Origin: JABSOG01 sp041583135
GTDB lineage: Bacteria > Pseudomonadota > Gammaproteobacteria > Enterobacterales > Alteromonadaceae
Length of the DNA: 25,596 nucleotides
Reading direction: 5' to 3'
NCBI GenBank assembly: GCA_041583135.1
Contig: JBFHGJ010000083.1
Span: forward strand, 1-25,596
Made by a program: the position numbers and the translations under genes. Below, in pieces: positions 1 through 7,182 of this stretch. The notes under the pieces are model-generated. The model was not told the origin of the DNA, searched no databases, and was given only the letters and a program-made list of their open reading frames with translations. How positions within the stretch are numbered: the first letter of the stretch is position 1; every line of letters starts with the position of its first letter.

Positions 1-63
1 CTCGAAAAAGAGAGTATAAGATCAAGAACGGAGATCTGCGTCAAGGAATTTATCGCTAGGTGA
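1..63 (+). CDS. 3' end of an unidentified gene (partial)
   Basis: Frame 1 is open from the window edge for 20 codons, ending in residues ICVKEFIAR and a TGA at 61-63. A small hairpin (CAGT 87-90, ACTG 94-97) followed by six T residues lies just downstream and would suit a terminator for a plus-strand gene ending here. The piece is too short to identify, and 20 open codons can occur by chance. The call rests on the stop-plus-terminator arrangement only. Confidence 0.3.
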   Translation, partial: LEKESIRSRTEICVKEFIAR

Positions 64-103
64 TGTTCAATTGTTCATCACATCGTCAGTTTGACTGTTT
101 TTT
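60..103 (+). terminator. possible terminator after the first partial gene
   Basis: Two adjacent dyads are present: GTGATG (60-65) with CATCAC (76-81), and CAGT (87-90) with ACTG (94-97) followed by TTTTTT (98-103). The second has the stem plus U-run form of an intrinsic terminator but a stem of only four pairs. The first could equally be an operator. Confidence 0.3.
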
Positions 104-113
104 GTCCCTCTGG

Positions 114-284
114 TTATTTCGATTTAAGTGCGGAATGACAGGTGTGAAACATATTTGTGTCAGTATATTCACAAAAGAATTTCGCACCCTCCATAACGTG
201 CAAAGCATCACCAAAACTTGAATTTCGTATAATATGGTCAAAATCCAAAATTTTAATGTAACTGACTATTGATTTGGTATACAT
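114..284 (-). CDS. possible small protein, 56 residues
   Basis: The minus strand encodes a 56-residue protein starting MYTKSIVSYIK. It is preceded by a good Shine-Dalgarno sequence (GGAG, complement of 292-295, seven bases before the ATG). The reading frame continues upstream to another ATG at 341, but that start lies beside a long inverted repeat and has no ribosome-binding site, so 284 is preferred. The protein has two cysteines near the C-terminus and no family I recognise. Such short frames can arise by chance, and the ribosome-binding site is the only positive evidence. Confidence 0.3.
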   Translation of the reverse strand: MYTKSIVSYIKILDFDHIIRNSSFGDALHVMEGAKFFCEYTDTNMFHTCHSALKSK

Positions 285-301
285 ATTTCTTCTCCAAAAT
301 A

Positions 302-336
302 CCGAAATGGTCCACTCTCCACGTGGACCATTTCGG
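302..336. repeat. 14-bp perfect inverted repeat
   Basis: Arms CCGAAATGGTCCAC (302-315) and GTGGACCATTTCGG (323-336) are exact complements around a 7-base loop. It lies just upstream of the possible minus-strand small gene. It could be an operator, a terminator without a U-run, or part of a recombination site. The sequence alone does not decide. Confidence 0.6.
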
Positions 337-601
337 AGCATAGTGTTAATTATCTGCTAGGAGGACTGCGAAAATGTGAACAGACATTTTGCCACTCGCC
401 TCGTACAAATCGAACATACGCTCTTACATGAACCGATTTTACGGCATAAAAAAGTTTGGACTTCATAGCGAAGCTCCTCTAATTTAATGGAATTAAAGGA
501 GGCTTTGACTTAGTTACATTTCTAGTGTAATTTTACACTTGTCTATAGAAATTAACTATCGAGACCACCTCCTTTGGTGTCTTGGTCTAGTTATTTCAGG
601 G

Positions 602-621
602 CTGGGAATTGGCGTTCCCAG
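602..621 (-). terminator. hairpin downstream of the core-binding-domain gene
   Basis: CTGGGAA (602-608) and TTCCCAG (615-621) form a 7-bp stem with a 6-base loop, 26 bases past the stop of the minus-strand gene that ends at 648. There is no long U-run on the minus strand, so termination would be weak. Confidence 0.35.
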
Positions 622-647
622 TCCGCCCTATTTAAACTTCAAAGCTT

Positions 648-1127
648 TCACGTTTTAGCCTTTATCGAATAAGGCCTTATCTTTGCAATAATTGCGTCTA
701 ACTCCTCCTCTGTTAAGTCGGTTGGTAAATTACTTACCTTTACGATCAAACTTCCTCCTCTTATTGGGCACGGTAGTTCAATCGTATTGGCAATCTGTAC
801 AGGCTGTTCTTCTGTCTTTGCTGAAGTTAAAGCCGATTTTGTTTGTTGCTCACCAAGTTTTACGTATCGGATATAGTCCTTATAAGTCTGCGTGATCCTA
901 CTTTTATATGTATTTACTGTATCAGCTGAAATGTCCTCTTCCAGTCGCTCTTGAAAGTCTTGCATTACAGCTGGAATGTCAAGCTCGTGAATACTTGTTC
1001 TTTCATATGGGCTGTCTTCGAACACTCTTCTAATTGCTGTTTTGCGAGTTCTTGCGGTGTGGAATTTCATGGTTCCTTTGTCCGAAGACGTTTGCAAGAA
1101 ATCGATCAGATCTTTATATGTTTCCAT
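648..1127 (-). CDS. small protein with integrase-like core-binding (SAM-like) fold
   Basis: This 159-residue protein looks like the N-terminal core-binding part of a tyrosine recombinase without the catalytic domain. Residues about 20-90 hold a helical region with the pattern TARTRKTAIRRVFE ... ISADTVNTYKSRI, which resembles SAM-like integrase N-termini. Residues 125-159 contain LPTDLTEEELDAI, a form seen at the end of several small DNA-binding regulators. No R-H-R-Y catalytic residues are present. The upstream gap (1128-1511) is packed with GATC and GTGATAT palindromes, which suggests that it binds its own promoter or a nearby site. The role is inferred: a regulator or accessory DNA-binding protein of the mobile element. 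The family is not certain. Confidence 0.6.
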   Translation of the reverse strand: METYKDLIDFLQTSSDKGTMKFHTARTRKTAIRRVFEDSPYERTSIHELDIPAVMQDFQERLEEDISADTVNTYKSRITQTYKDYIRYVKLGEQQTKSALTSAKTEEQPVQIANTIELPCPIRGGSLIVKVSNLPTDLTEEELDAIIAKIRPYSIKAKT

Positions 1128-1511
1128 AGAAGCCCCGCCGTTTATTTTCTCATTATGGCTATTCTATAGATTAAATATATCAACATCGATCCGATCCGGT
1201 CAAGTGATATTTGATCAAAAATATCACTAAAATATCATTTGGATCGAAAATAACACGGTTTTATTGGCTTCCGGGTCGATCCTGGTGATGATATATTTGA
1301 TATTTATATGATCCCTGTAGTTATTTTAACTATATATTCGGGGTTTTTAAAAGGATTTTATATCTAGGATCGATCCTATGGTGATATGGGGATCTTGGGA
1401 TATCACTATAGAACGCATTTATTGCCAGCGAAAGGCAAAAAGAGGGGAGTCCACTTCCGTGACGTCACATTTGCGATCTTCATAAATAGCGTAGACAAAA
1501 ATGACTACGCT
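1128..1511. repeat. array of GATC and GTGATAT palindromes
   Basis: This non-coding stretch carries repeated short motifs. AGTGATATTT (1203-1212) and AAATATCACT (1219-1228) form a 10-bp inverted repeat around GATCAA. TAGGATCGATCCTA (1365-1378) is a perfect 14-bp palindrome. GTGATAT (1381-1387) and ATATCAC (1400-1406) form another inverted repeat. Further GGATCG, CGATCC and TGATAT copies lie at about 1183-1198, 1240 and 1275-1315. It is the upstream region of the minus-strand gene starting at 1127. It could be a cluster of operators, an iteron-like replication or partition site, or recombinase arm sites. Confidence 0.6.
1488..1511 (-). terminator. terminator of the coiled-coil protein gene
   Basis: AGCGTAG (1488-1494) and CTACGCT (1505-1511) form a 7-bp stem directly next to the stop codon at 1512-1514 of the minus-strand gene. 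On the minus strand the stem is followed by ATTTATG, a weak U-run. The position fits an intrinsic terminator. Confidence 0.5.
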
Positions 1512-2609
1512 TTACTTTTTTATTTTCCTCTTTAAATTGCGAAGTAATCTTGGTGTGTCAATTGAAAATATCATGCCTTTATATGGTTTAACTTTTACGA
1601 TGTTCCCAATAAGAGATTCTTCATCTGTATCTGAATTTTGAGTTTCTGGATTTACGTCTACAGCTTGTAATTCTTCGTATTTTCTAACTGATAATTGAAG
1701 AGCTTCAATGTGCGCATTTTTACTTTCAACTAAAGACTGTGCCAACAAAAGTTGAGATTTTAGATGGTAGATGTTTGCTTCAAGTTGCATTAAGGAAATA
1801 TCTTTATTAATGCCTTGAGATTCATATTGAATTGGTAGAGCCAAATAAGATGATAAAGCGTCTCTTATAACTCCAAGCGCCTGTTCTTTGTTTTTTGGTT
1901 CCACCGTAAAGATTGTTGAGTTGCCAGTGTTATCAATACCAGTGTTAACTTCCGTTCCTAAATCGGCCATGAACTGGCTGAAATAAATAAGATATTGTTC
2001 ACAAGAAGCCGAGACATGCTCAGGGAAGTTAAATTCTAAAGTGATTTTACCTGATTCCAATCTAATGAGTTTTTCGATATTTTGATGGAGATCGTTAAAA
2101 GTGTTTTCTGCGTGTTCGGTTAGTTGTTTAATGGTGCCAATATTTTCTGGAACTTCAAACTCAAAGCCGAAGCCATTGATAATGTAATCATCGTTAAATC
2201 CATCTCCTTCAAAATGAGAAAGGCTTTCACATTGGTCCGTTACTCGTTTGAGGGCTTGAGAGTATTGATTCATCGAATATGGTTTATTCCATTCTTCAGC
2301 TGAATCACAGAAGATAATATTTACTCGAACAAGTTCATTTTCTTCTGTATATGGTTTCCAATTGCATAATGTCAGCTGAAATCTGAGATTGTCACTTATC
2401 TTAACTATGAAGCTTAGCTTTACAAAAAAATTGAAAATGGCTTGGACACTGAGATTTGATAGTAACTCAAAATCTTCAGGCTCATGTAACTCTCCCCAAA
2501 GATACCTGTTATTTTCGTCGTCAACGTACATTGCATGTGAATTGGTCTTCTTGCCGTTTATTAGTAGGATTAAATTTTTCTTATCGTCAGTTTCGTATAA
2601 TTCAAACAT
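1512..2609 (-). CDS. unidentified 365-residue protein with a C-terminal coiled coil
   Basis: I do not recognise the family. The protein is soluble and acidic, with no signal peptide or membrane segment. Residues 1-260 look like mixed alpha/beta. Residues about 271-315 are strongly heptad-like (SLMQLEANIYHLKSQLLLAQ and on), a coiled coil likely to drive self-association. After an acidic linker rich in D, E and N (316-335) the chain ends in a very basic tail (LLRNLKRKIKK) that could touch nucleic acid or membrane. The start at 2609 is the first ATG; the upstream GAGAG is a weak ribosome-binding site. It lies alone, with its own terminator, among mobile-element genes and next to ardA, so a host-interaction or defence role is possible but unproven. 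Confidence 0.7.
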   Translation of the reverse strand: MFELYETDDKKNLILLINGKKTNSHAMYVDDENNRYLWGELHEPEDFELLSNLSVQAIFNFFVKLSFIVKISDNLRFQLTLCNWKPYTEENELVRVNIIFCDSAEEWNKPYSMNQYSQALKRVTDQCESLSHFEGDGFNDDYIINGFGFEFEVPENIGTIKQLTEHAENTFNDLHQNIEKLIRLESGKITLEFNFPEHVSASCEQYLIYFSQFMADLGTEVNTGIDNTGNSTIFTVEPKNKEQALGVIRDALSSYLALPIQYESQGINKDISLMQLEANIYHLKSQLLLAQSLVESKNAHIEALQLSVRKYEELQAVDVNPETQNSDTDEESLIGNIVKVKPYKGMIFSIDTPRLLRNLKRKIKK

Positions 2610-2951
2610 GATGTGGCTCTCAAATTCCCATTTGTTGTTTAAATTTTAGCAAACTCTGGGGAAAGTCTTCCCCTCGCTACAACCGCTTCGCGTTTTCCGC
2701 TACCCCATCAAGCGGGGATACCCCGCAACGCCCCGACTTCTTACAAGATCAAAAGACAGCGGTCTTGTCCGCTCAAAATCAAGAATAATGACGGTTTCCA
2801 CCCGAGACGGGCTTGCGCCCTGGTGGACCCTCCGTAATTTTTCTTGATTTTTTCACCACCGCCTTAGTCGCCCTAGTCGGCAGGGGTAAATGCGCAGCGC
2901 AAAAAGACGCGCTCGATTAACCCCAACACCGAATTTTTTGGAGACGAAAAG
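2610..2951 (+). promoter_or_regulatory. hairpin-rich leader upstream of ardA
   Basis: This 340-bp gap is much richer in G+C than its surroundings and full of stem-loops. GGGGAA (2658-2663) pairs with TTCCCC (2668-2673). AGCGG (2758-2762) pairs with CCGCT (2769-2773). A large hairpin at 2775-2851 has an 11-bp perfect base (AAAATCAAGAA with TTCTTGATTTT), imperfect pairing above it, and GGGC/GCCC at its tip. Leading regions of conjugative plasmids place anti-restriction genes behind folded single-strand promoters (Frpo and ssi types), so early expression from incoming single-stranded DNA is a plausible role. That role is inference from layout; I did not identify a known Frpo sequence. Confidence 0.5.
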
Positions 2952-3488
2952 ATGAACATAACAGCTCAGAATATTGATAGAGACTTTCAAGTTTATGTAG
3001 CTGATTTAGCTGCTTACAATGCCGGTAAACTGCATGGCATTTGGATTGATGCTTTAGATGACCTTGATGATATCCAGCAGCAAATTGACGTTATGTTGAA
3101 AAACTCTCCAATAGGCTTTGCTGAAGAGTACGTATTTCACGACTACCGAGGTTTTGAAGGTTGTAGTGTTTACCAATATGAGGGGATAGAGTCGGTTCAT
3201 GAAAAGGCTGTTTTCATAGACAGACATGGTGAACTCGGTGCGCGTCTACTGGCTCACATGGCTGATGATTATGAAGCCGCTGCCAATATGTTGGAAGATA
3301 ACTACAACGGTGAATATAAATCTCTGGAAGATTTTGCCTGGGAGCTTACTCGGGATACAAGCGAAGTTCCTGAACATCTTGAACCTTATATCGACTATGA
3401 AAAAATGGCTCGTGATATGGATATGAGCGGTGATATTTTCACTATTAGTGTGCTTACTGGCGAGGTTCATGTTTTTTGGAATCACTAA
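2952..3488 (+). CDS. ardA: antirestriction protein ArdA
   Basis: ArdA is an elongated, strongly acidic protein that mimics bent B-form DNA and blocks type I restriction enzymes. It protects a mobile element as it enters a new host. The 178 residues match the usual family length (about 165-180). The start is typical: VYVADLAAYNAGKLHGIWIDA at about residues 14-34, followed by the DDLDD cluster. Asp and Glu dominate throughout, as expected for a DNA mimic. ATG 2952 is preceded by GGAGA at 2940-2944. The hairpin-rich leader in front and a bidirectional-type terminator behind frame it as a single-gene unit. Its presence is the best evidence that this part of the window moves, or moved, by conjugation. 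Confidence 0.95.
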   Translation: MNITAQNIDRDFQVYVADLAAYNAGKLHGIWIDALDDLDDIQQQIDVMLKNSPIGFAEEYVFHDYRGFEGCSVYQYEGIESVHEKAVFIDRHGELGARLLAHMADDYEAAANMLEDNYNGEYKSLEDFAWELTRDTSEVPEHLEPYIDYEKMARDMDMSGDIFTISVLTGEVHVFWNH

Positions 3489-3497
3489 TATCTATAG

Positions 3498-3521
3498 AAA
3501 GACCGGCAATTGCTGGTCTTT
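3498..3521. terminator. terminator between the converging ardA and membrane-protein genes
   Basis: AAAGACC (3498-3504) pairs with GGTCTTT (3515-3521), and the stem can extend inward through GCAATTGC with one mismatch. It lies between two converging genes, so it may serve both. The A-tract on one side and T-tract on the other give short U-runs in both directions. Confidence 0.7.
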
Positions 3522-3535
3522 CCAAAATCTGTTTA

Positions 3536-3901
3536 TTACTTTGAATCTTGTCTCGTGCTTCTTCGGTTTCTATTGCTTATGTGCTTTCTCTTGAGCATTT
3601 TATGTTCGAAATAGATATCCATCATGGGTTTTGCAAACATTCCGAAAATGACCGTGTATATAGCTATCTGTCCCAAAAGGTCATTGCCATATTTATTGGA
3701 CAAGAATGAAAAGCCCCAAATAGGCAGAAAAATAATTGTTGCCAAAATAGTGAGGGTAGGAAACCAGCATTTTACAAGGCTTGCTTTAAATATTTCATCC
3801 CTAGCAACAAACTTTGCGAATTGAATTCTAAACCATTTACCGTGTTTGTTATTTTGCTTTTTTGCTACCTTAGCTTTTTTTGCTTTAAACCATTTTTTCA
3901 T
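3536..3901 (-). CDS. small basic inner-membrane protein, unidentified
   Basis: The 121-residue protein starts MKKWFKAKKAKVAKKQ. ATG 3901 is chosen because GGAG (complement of 3908-3911) lies six bases before it. Two upstream ATGs (to 3946) lack a site. The N-terminal 30 residues are very basic. Two hydrophobic segments follow, around residues 43-66 (WFPTLTILATIIFLPIWGF) and 75-96 (LLGQIAIYTVIFGMF). The C-terminus is again basic (KRKHISNRNRRS). The positive-inside rule then puts both ends in the cytoplasm. It converges on ardA and diverges from the toxin gene. I recognise no family. It could be a cargo gene or a small membrane accessory for the neighbouring toxin. Confidence 0.65.
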   Translation of the reverse strand: MKKWFKAKKAKVAKKQNNKHGKWFRIQFAKFVARDEIFKASLVKCWFPTLTILATIIFLPIWGFSFLSNKYGNDLLGQIAIYTVIFGMFAKPMMDIYFEHKMLKRKHISNRNRRSTRQDSK

Positions 3902-3951
3902 CGGCTTCTCCATGCAATCGGTTGATAAAAAGCGGCATTTTAGCACCTTAA

Positions 3952-3978
3952 TTGGCCCGAAAGCATGCCCTCTATAGT
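3952..3978 (+). repeat. left copy of a direct repeat around the toxin-immunity pair
   Basis: TTGGCC (3952-3957), six variable bases, then CATGCCCTCTATAGT (3964-3978). The copy at 7471-7494 has TTGGCC, three bases, then CATGCCCTCTAAAGT in the same orientation. The two copies lie outside the toxin and immunity genes. Confidence 0.5.
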
Positions 3979-4164
3979 CTTAATTCCAGTTTTGAGTCCA
4001 TAATCGGGTATTTTTATTTTCAAATTGCGTTTTCAATAATATGTACTATCATCCTGTCAACCTTCCTAGGACAAATTGCTAAAGGACACGGCACCGGAAG
4101 CGCAATGCTTGTCGCTTGCAAAATTGCAGCGATTAATCGAACAATAAAAACATGGTCTAAACAT

Positions 4165-6138
4165 ATGAAAAATTCATTGCTAGCTTTTGCCGTATTGCTT
4201 GCGGCAACTATACTGCAACCTCGTGCTTATGCCAGTTGCTTACCTTCTACAGTCACGGTATATGACGAAAACCTTCAACCTGTTCAGGTTGATCCTTATA
4301 TACTTGAGCGCAACAGTCTATTCAAAGGCCGTTTAACGGTTGATGAGAAGGGCGTTGCATCATTTTCGGCGTCTAGTTCGGATGGCATAAATCCTTGTTG
4401 GAACGATGCTCCTACCTCCCTATTGCCGATGGATAAGTCGGTCACTACCAGTATTAATACTCCCGTTAATATCAATGTTCTTCTTGATGAAAACAAAGAA
4501 GATAATGACGCTGTAGAACTGGTTGGCTTGGTTAATGAGCCAGTCTATGGCAAAGCCAACGTAAAAAAAAGAAAGATGCGTATCCGCTATAAGCCAAACA
4601 AAGATTGGTGCGGTGTTGATTCTTTTGATTACGAGGTGAGTGATGGCCAGCAGACTATCACTGAACGTGTGACGGTCAATGTTCAATGTACGGTGGCCGA
4701 ACAACCAATTGACGAACAAACGCCACTGGCTGGTAGCAATCAAGCTCGATATGATGCAAAAGTTTTCGATGTCGATGGTGACGGCCTAAACGATGTATTT
4801 GTTGTTACAAATTATGCTTCTCGCATCAAAGACTTTTATCTCAGACAATTACCTGGTTCTAAATTCCAACTGGTTACAAACCCAACCGCAACTCAGATTC
4901 ACTTTGCCAATTTCTATCCTACGACCGATATAGCCGTGATAAGAGAAGACTATAATGCCGATGGTATGCTGGATATGTTGGTCACCAATATCGAAGAATA
5001 TATCTGGGGAGCCAGTGAATACCTGATCATTGCCAAAAAACGAGATACAACCAAGCTAGGCAAATTAATTGAAATCAATGACAAATTCCGCGCCGTTCGA
5101 AATGGTATTGAAGCGATCAACAATCAAACTCCCGGTAACACCAGTTTTTGGACTGACCTTTATAATAACAAAATCAGCTACTGTGCCATCATATATCTGC
5201 CTTTCTATTACTGGACTTTTGAAAATGGCTGGCAAATCTATTGGGTACCGGTTCGTATTTGTATGTCAGGGAATGAGTATCTGCGCCGCTATCTCAAGCA
5301 TTCAGAACATTATGATTATATCGGTTCGATGGCTCGAATGGACTCAAGGTATGGTCTCAACGGTTTCCAAGCTCCAGCAGGTGGTTGGTATGATTCGGCC
5401 ATGGCTAAGATAATGCCGCAATTGGATCAACGCCAAATCCTTAGAACGGCAAGAACTGTGCGTAATGGTGTTCAAATCTGGCGCACAGGATCAGTTGCCG
5501 CTACCGCAATTTTGATTGCTGATGACGCGACGGTTGTCGGTGTGCTGGATGATGTCGCTTTAATAGCCACCGTAACCAGTATTGGCGTGTCTTTTATCGC
5601 TTTAGAGGTTTTGGATTACTATATTGCGGAGATGGAAGCGAATGTCGATAACGATGATGTTGGTGAAGAGTCTCAGGGCAGCACCGGCGCTGGTACATTT
5701 ACCATCCCCGGACATTGTGATCCGAAAAAACCGGGGCAAATAATGGCACCAGACAGCGAAAGTGGTACTTCAGGCAATTTAAACAAGAATCTTAAAAGTA
5801 CAGGTTGTTGGTGTGAAGGGGCCGATGTTACAGGTGCAGCGCACCACATTATTCCCAAAAAAGCCGGTGATGAAATAGGTGAAGAGTTACGGCAGTGTTT
5901 GGTCAATAAACGTGGTATAAACATTGATTCCGCGGTCAATGGCGTTTGCTTGCCCACGAAAAAAACGGAGCAGTCCGATGCTATACGGCATAGTGGGAAC
6001 GAAGGAAAGTTACATGGTAAGGCAAGGTTAAAAGAGCTGCTAGACTTATGTAACGATAACAGTATGAGTAACGACGAGTTTGCCGATCTGCTTAGAGATA
6101 TTGCAGAAGGGTATACCAAAGGAATTGTACTTCCTTAA
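4165..6138 (+). CDS. secreted polymorphic toxin with C-terminal AHH (HNH-type) nuclease domain
   Basis: The 657-residue protein begins with a Sec signal peptide (MKNSLLAF ... RAYA, cleavage after about residue 23). An Ig/cadherin-like domain covers about 93-176 (DWCGVDSFDYEVSDG). Two calcium-type FG-GAP/VCBS loops follow, DVDGDGLND (202-210) and DYNADGMLD (262-270). A hydrophobic stretch lies at 445-485. The C-terminal domain (545-650) has the AHH signature AAHHIIPKK (558-566), then INIDSAVNGVCLP, and later histidines 609 and 617, as in AHH nucleases of the HNH/ENDO VII group. This is a delivery region followed by a toxic tip. The candidate immunity gene starts 63 bp downstream. Start 4165 is chosen for the signal peptide, though it lacks a clear ribosome-binding site; ATG 4105 with GGAAG upstream is an alternative. 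Confidence 0.8.
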   Translation: MKNSLLAFAVLLAATILQPRAYASCLPSTVTVYDENLQPVQVDPYILERNSLFKGRLTVDEKGVASFSASSSDGINPCWNDAPTSLLPMDKSVTTSINTPVNINVLLDENKEDNDAVELVGLVNEPVYGKANVKKRKMRIRYKPNKDWCGVDSFDYEVSDGQQTITERVTVNVQCTVAEQPIDEQTPLAGSNQARYDAKVFDVDGDGLNDVFVVTNYASRIKDFYLRQLPGSKFQLVTNPTATQIHFANFYPTTDIAVIREDYNADGMLDMLVTNIEEYIWGASEYLIIAKKRDTTKLGKLIEINDKFRAVRNGIEAINNQTPGNTSFWTDLYNNKISYCAIIYLPFYYWTFENGWQIYWVPVRICMSGNEYLRRYLKHSEHYDYIGSMARMDSRYGLNGFQAPAGGWYDSAMAKIMPQLDQRQILRTARTVRNGVQIWRTGSVAATAILIADDATVVGVLDDVALIATVTSIGVSFIALEVLDYYIAEMEANVDNDDVGEESQGSTGAGTFTIPGHCDPKKPGQIMAPDSESGTSGNLNKNLKSTGCWCEGADVTGAAHHIIPKKAGDEIGEELRQCLVNKRGINIDSAVNGVCLPTKKTEQSDAIRHSGNEGKLHGKARLKELLDLCNDNSMSNDEFADLLRDIAEGYTKGIVLP

Positions 6139-6156
6139 ACAATAATAAACATAGAG

Positions 6157-6178
6157 CCCGGCAGAAGTAGCTGCCGGG
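6157..6178 (+). terminator. hairpin between toxin and immunity genes
   Basis: CCCGGCAG (6157-6164) pairs perfectly with CTGCCGGG (6171-6178) around a 6-base loop, and no U-run follows. Between two genes of one unit it more likely acts as a partial terminator or message stabiliser than as a full stop. It could tune the ratio of toxin to immunity protein. Confidence 0.5.
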
Positions 6179-6201
6179 TGAAGTACTTGGAGTCAAAATA
6201 A

Positions 6202-7182
6202 ATGAAATACCATATCTCCAGCGGTACCAGCGCCAGTGACTGGCCGCTCAATAAATTTATCATGGAATTTGAATCAATGTCGGCACTATTAAACGACGGA
6301 TTGCCACAACAGCTATGTGACGCTGTCAAAATTATCGCCGATAAAGTGGGGGGCTTTTCGACAGATGATTATTGGCAAATTGAAGCGAAGGTCGGTCATT
6401 CCACTATATTGACAGAGCGAAGCCTTTGGCAAATTGTATTTGATACTCACACTGATTCAAAAAACTTTGTGATTGAGTATATTGATAATTGGTGTCAAAT
6501 AGCCCAGGCAAATAAATATAAAACTTTGCCGATGCACGATAGCTATCATTTTACAGGTGAATTGGTCATTTGCTCATTTCTGGAGCGGTATTTTGATATT
6601 GAAGATATAACAGACGAGGTTGAAATAGAGATATATCGCCGCTTTATCCAATATATAAAATTCTGCGATCTCGACAGCGAATACAATCAACATCACATTA
6701 TTTCAGAGGTTGTAGAGCGATTAAGACAAATTGATAAACAGTTAATGGCTGAACTGCTTTGTTATCGACTTTGTAACGGTCAAATAGGGATGATGCAGTT
6801 GGGCTTTGAATTTATCCAACCATTCGTCCAGCCGATGGTCGTTGGCAAAGGTTTATTGAAATTGATTATCGACTATTTGATTGCGCATAGGAATGAACCT
6901 CAGCTAAGGCTATCTTGTGATACCGATGGTTATATTTTTCGCTTTTTGCTGGCAGCGGTTTATGGTAACAACGAAAAAGAAACCCAAGAGGTTTTAGCTT
7001 ATATCCAACAAGAATTAGGTGTTGAATTCAAGGCAGTGCACCCGAATAGTTATCTGCATATTCAAAAAATAATGGGAGCCTGTGACGCTCATATGCGCTT
7101 CCGTCCTGAATCGGAAAGCCTTTTAGATTCTTCTTTCCATTTGTACAATTTGCAAACCAAACGTTGGCAACCGTATGATTAA
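6202..7182 (+). CDS. candidate immunity protein for the AHH toxin
   Basis: The 326-residue protein follows the toxin gene directly, on the same strand. GGAG (6189-6192) sits nine bases before ATG 6202. It has no signal peptide or membrane segment and looks mostly alpha-helical and acidic, with helices rich in I, L, E and Q (about residues 120-260). I do not recognise a family. The call as immunity protein rests on position: polymorphic toxins are regularly followed by the gene that neutralises their C-terminal domain. An acidic cytoplasmic protein suits binding to a nuclease active site. It could instead be an unrelated cargo protein. Confidence 0.6.
   Translation: MKYHISSGTSASDWPLNKFIMEFESMSALLNDGLPQQLCDAVKIIADKVGGFSTDDYWQIEAKVGHSTILTERSLWQIVFDTHTDSKNFVIEYIDNWCQIAQANKYKTLPMHDSYHFTGELVICSFLERYFDIEDITDEVEIEIYRRFIQYIKFCDLDSEYNQHHIISEVVERLRQIDKQLMAELLCYRLCNGQIGMMQLGFEFIQPFVQPMVVGKGLLKLIIDYLIAHRNEPQLRLSCDTDGYIFRFLLAAVYGNNEKETQEVLAYIQQELGVEFKAVHPNSYLHIQKIMGACDAHMRFRPESESLLDSSFHLYNLQTKRWQPYD

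Larger units (their letters stand above)
285..647. other. gap rich in inverted repeats
   Basis: No convincing gene lies here. It holds a perfect 14-bp inverted repeat (CCGAAATGGTCCAC at 302-315 with its complement at 323-336), an imperfect hairpin (AAGCTCCTCTAATT at 471-484 pairing with 491-505, one bulge and one mismatch), and a hairpin next to the neighbouring minus-strand gene (602-621). This density of stem-loops is far above what the core chromosome part of the window shows. Confidence 0.6.

Noticed and set aside
648..1127. An active tyrosine integrase
   Set aside because: The protein ends after the core-binding-like part. The catalytic R-H-R-Y residues are missing and no downstream frame supplies them.
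1128..1511. CRISPR array
   Set aside because: The repeats are short, palindromic, unevenly spaced and without unique spacers of constant length.
3952..4164. Upstream TTG start giving a 728-residue toxin
   Set aside because: The extension has no ribosome-binding site and would bury the clear signal peptide that begins at 4165.
5069..5413. Overlapping plus-strand frame within the toxin gene
   Set aside because: It lies wholly inside the toxin coding region in another frame and resembles no protein family.
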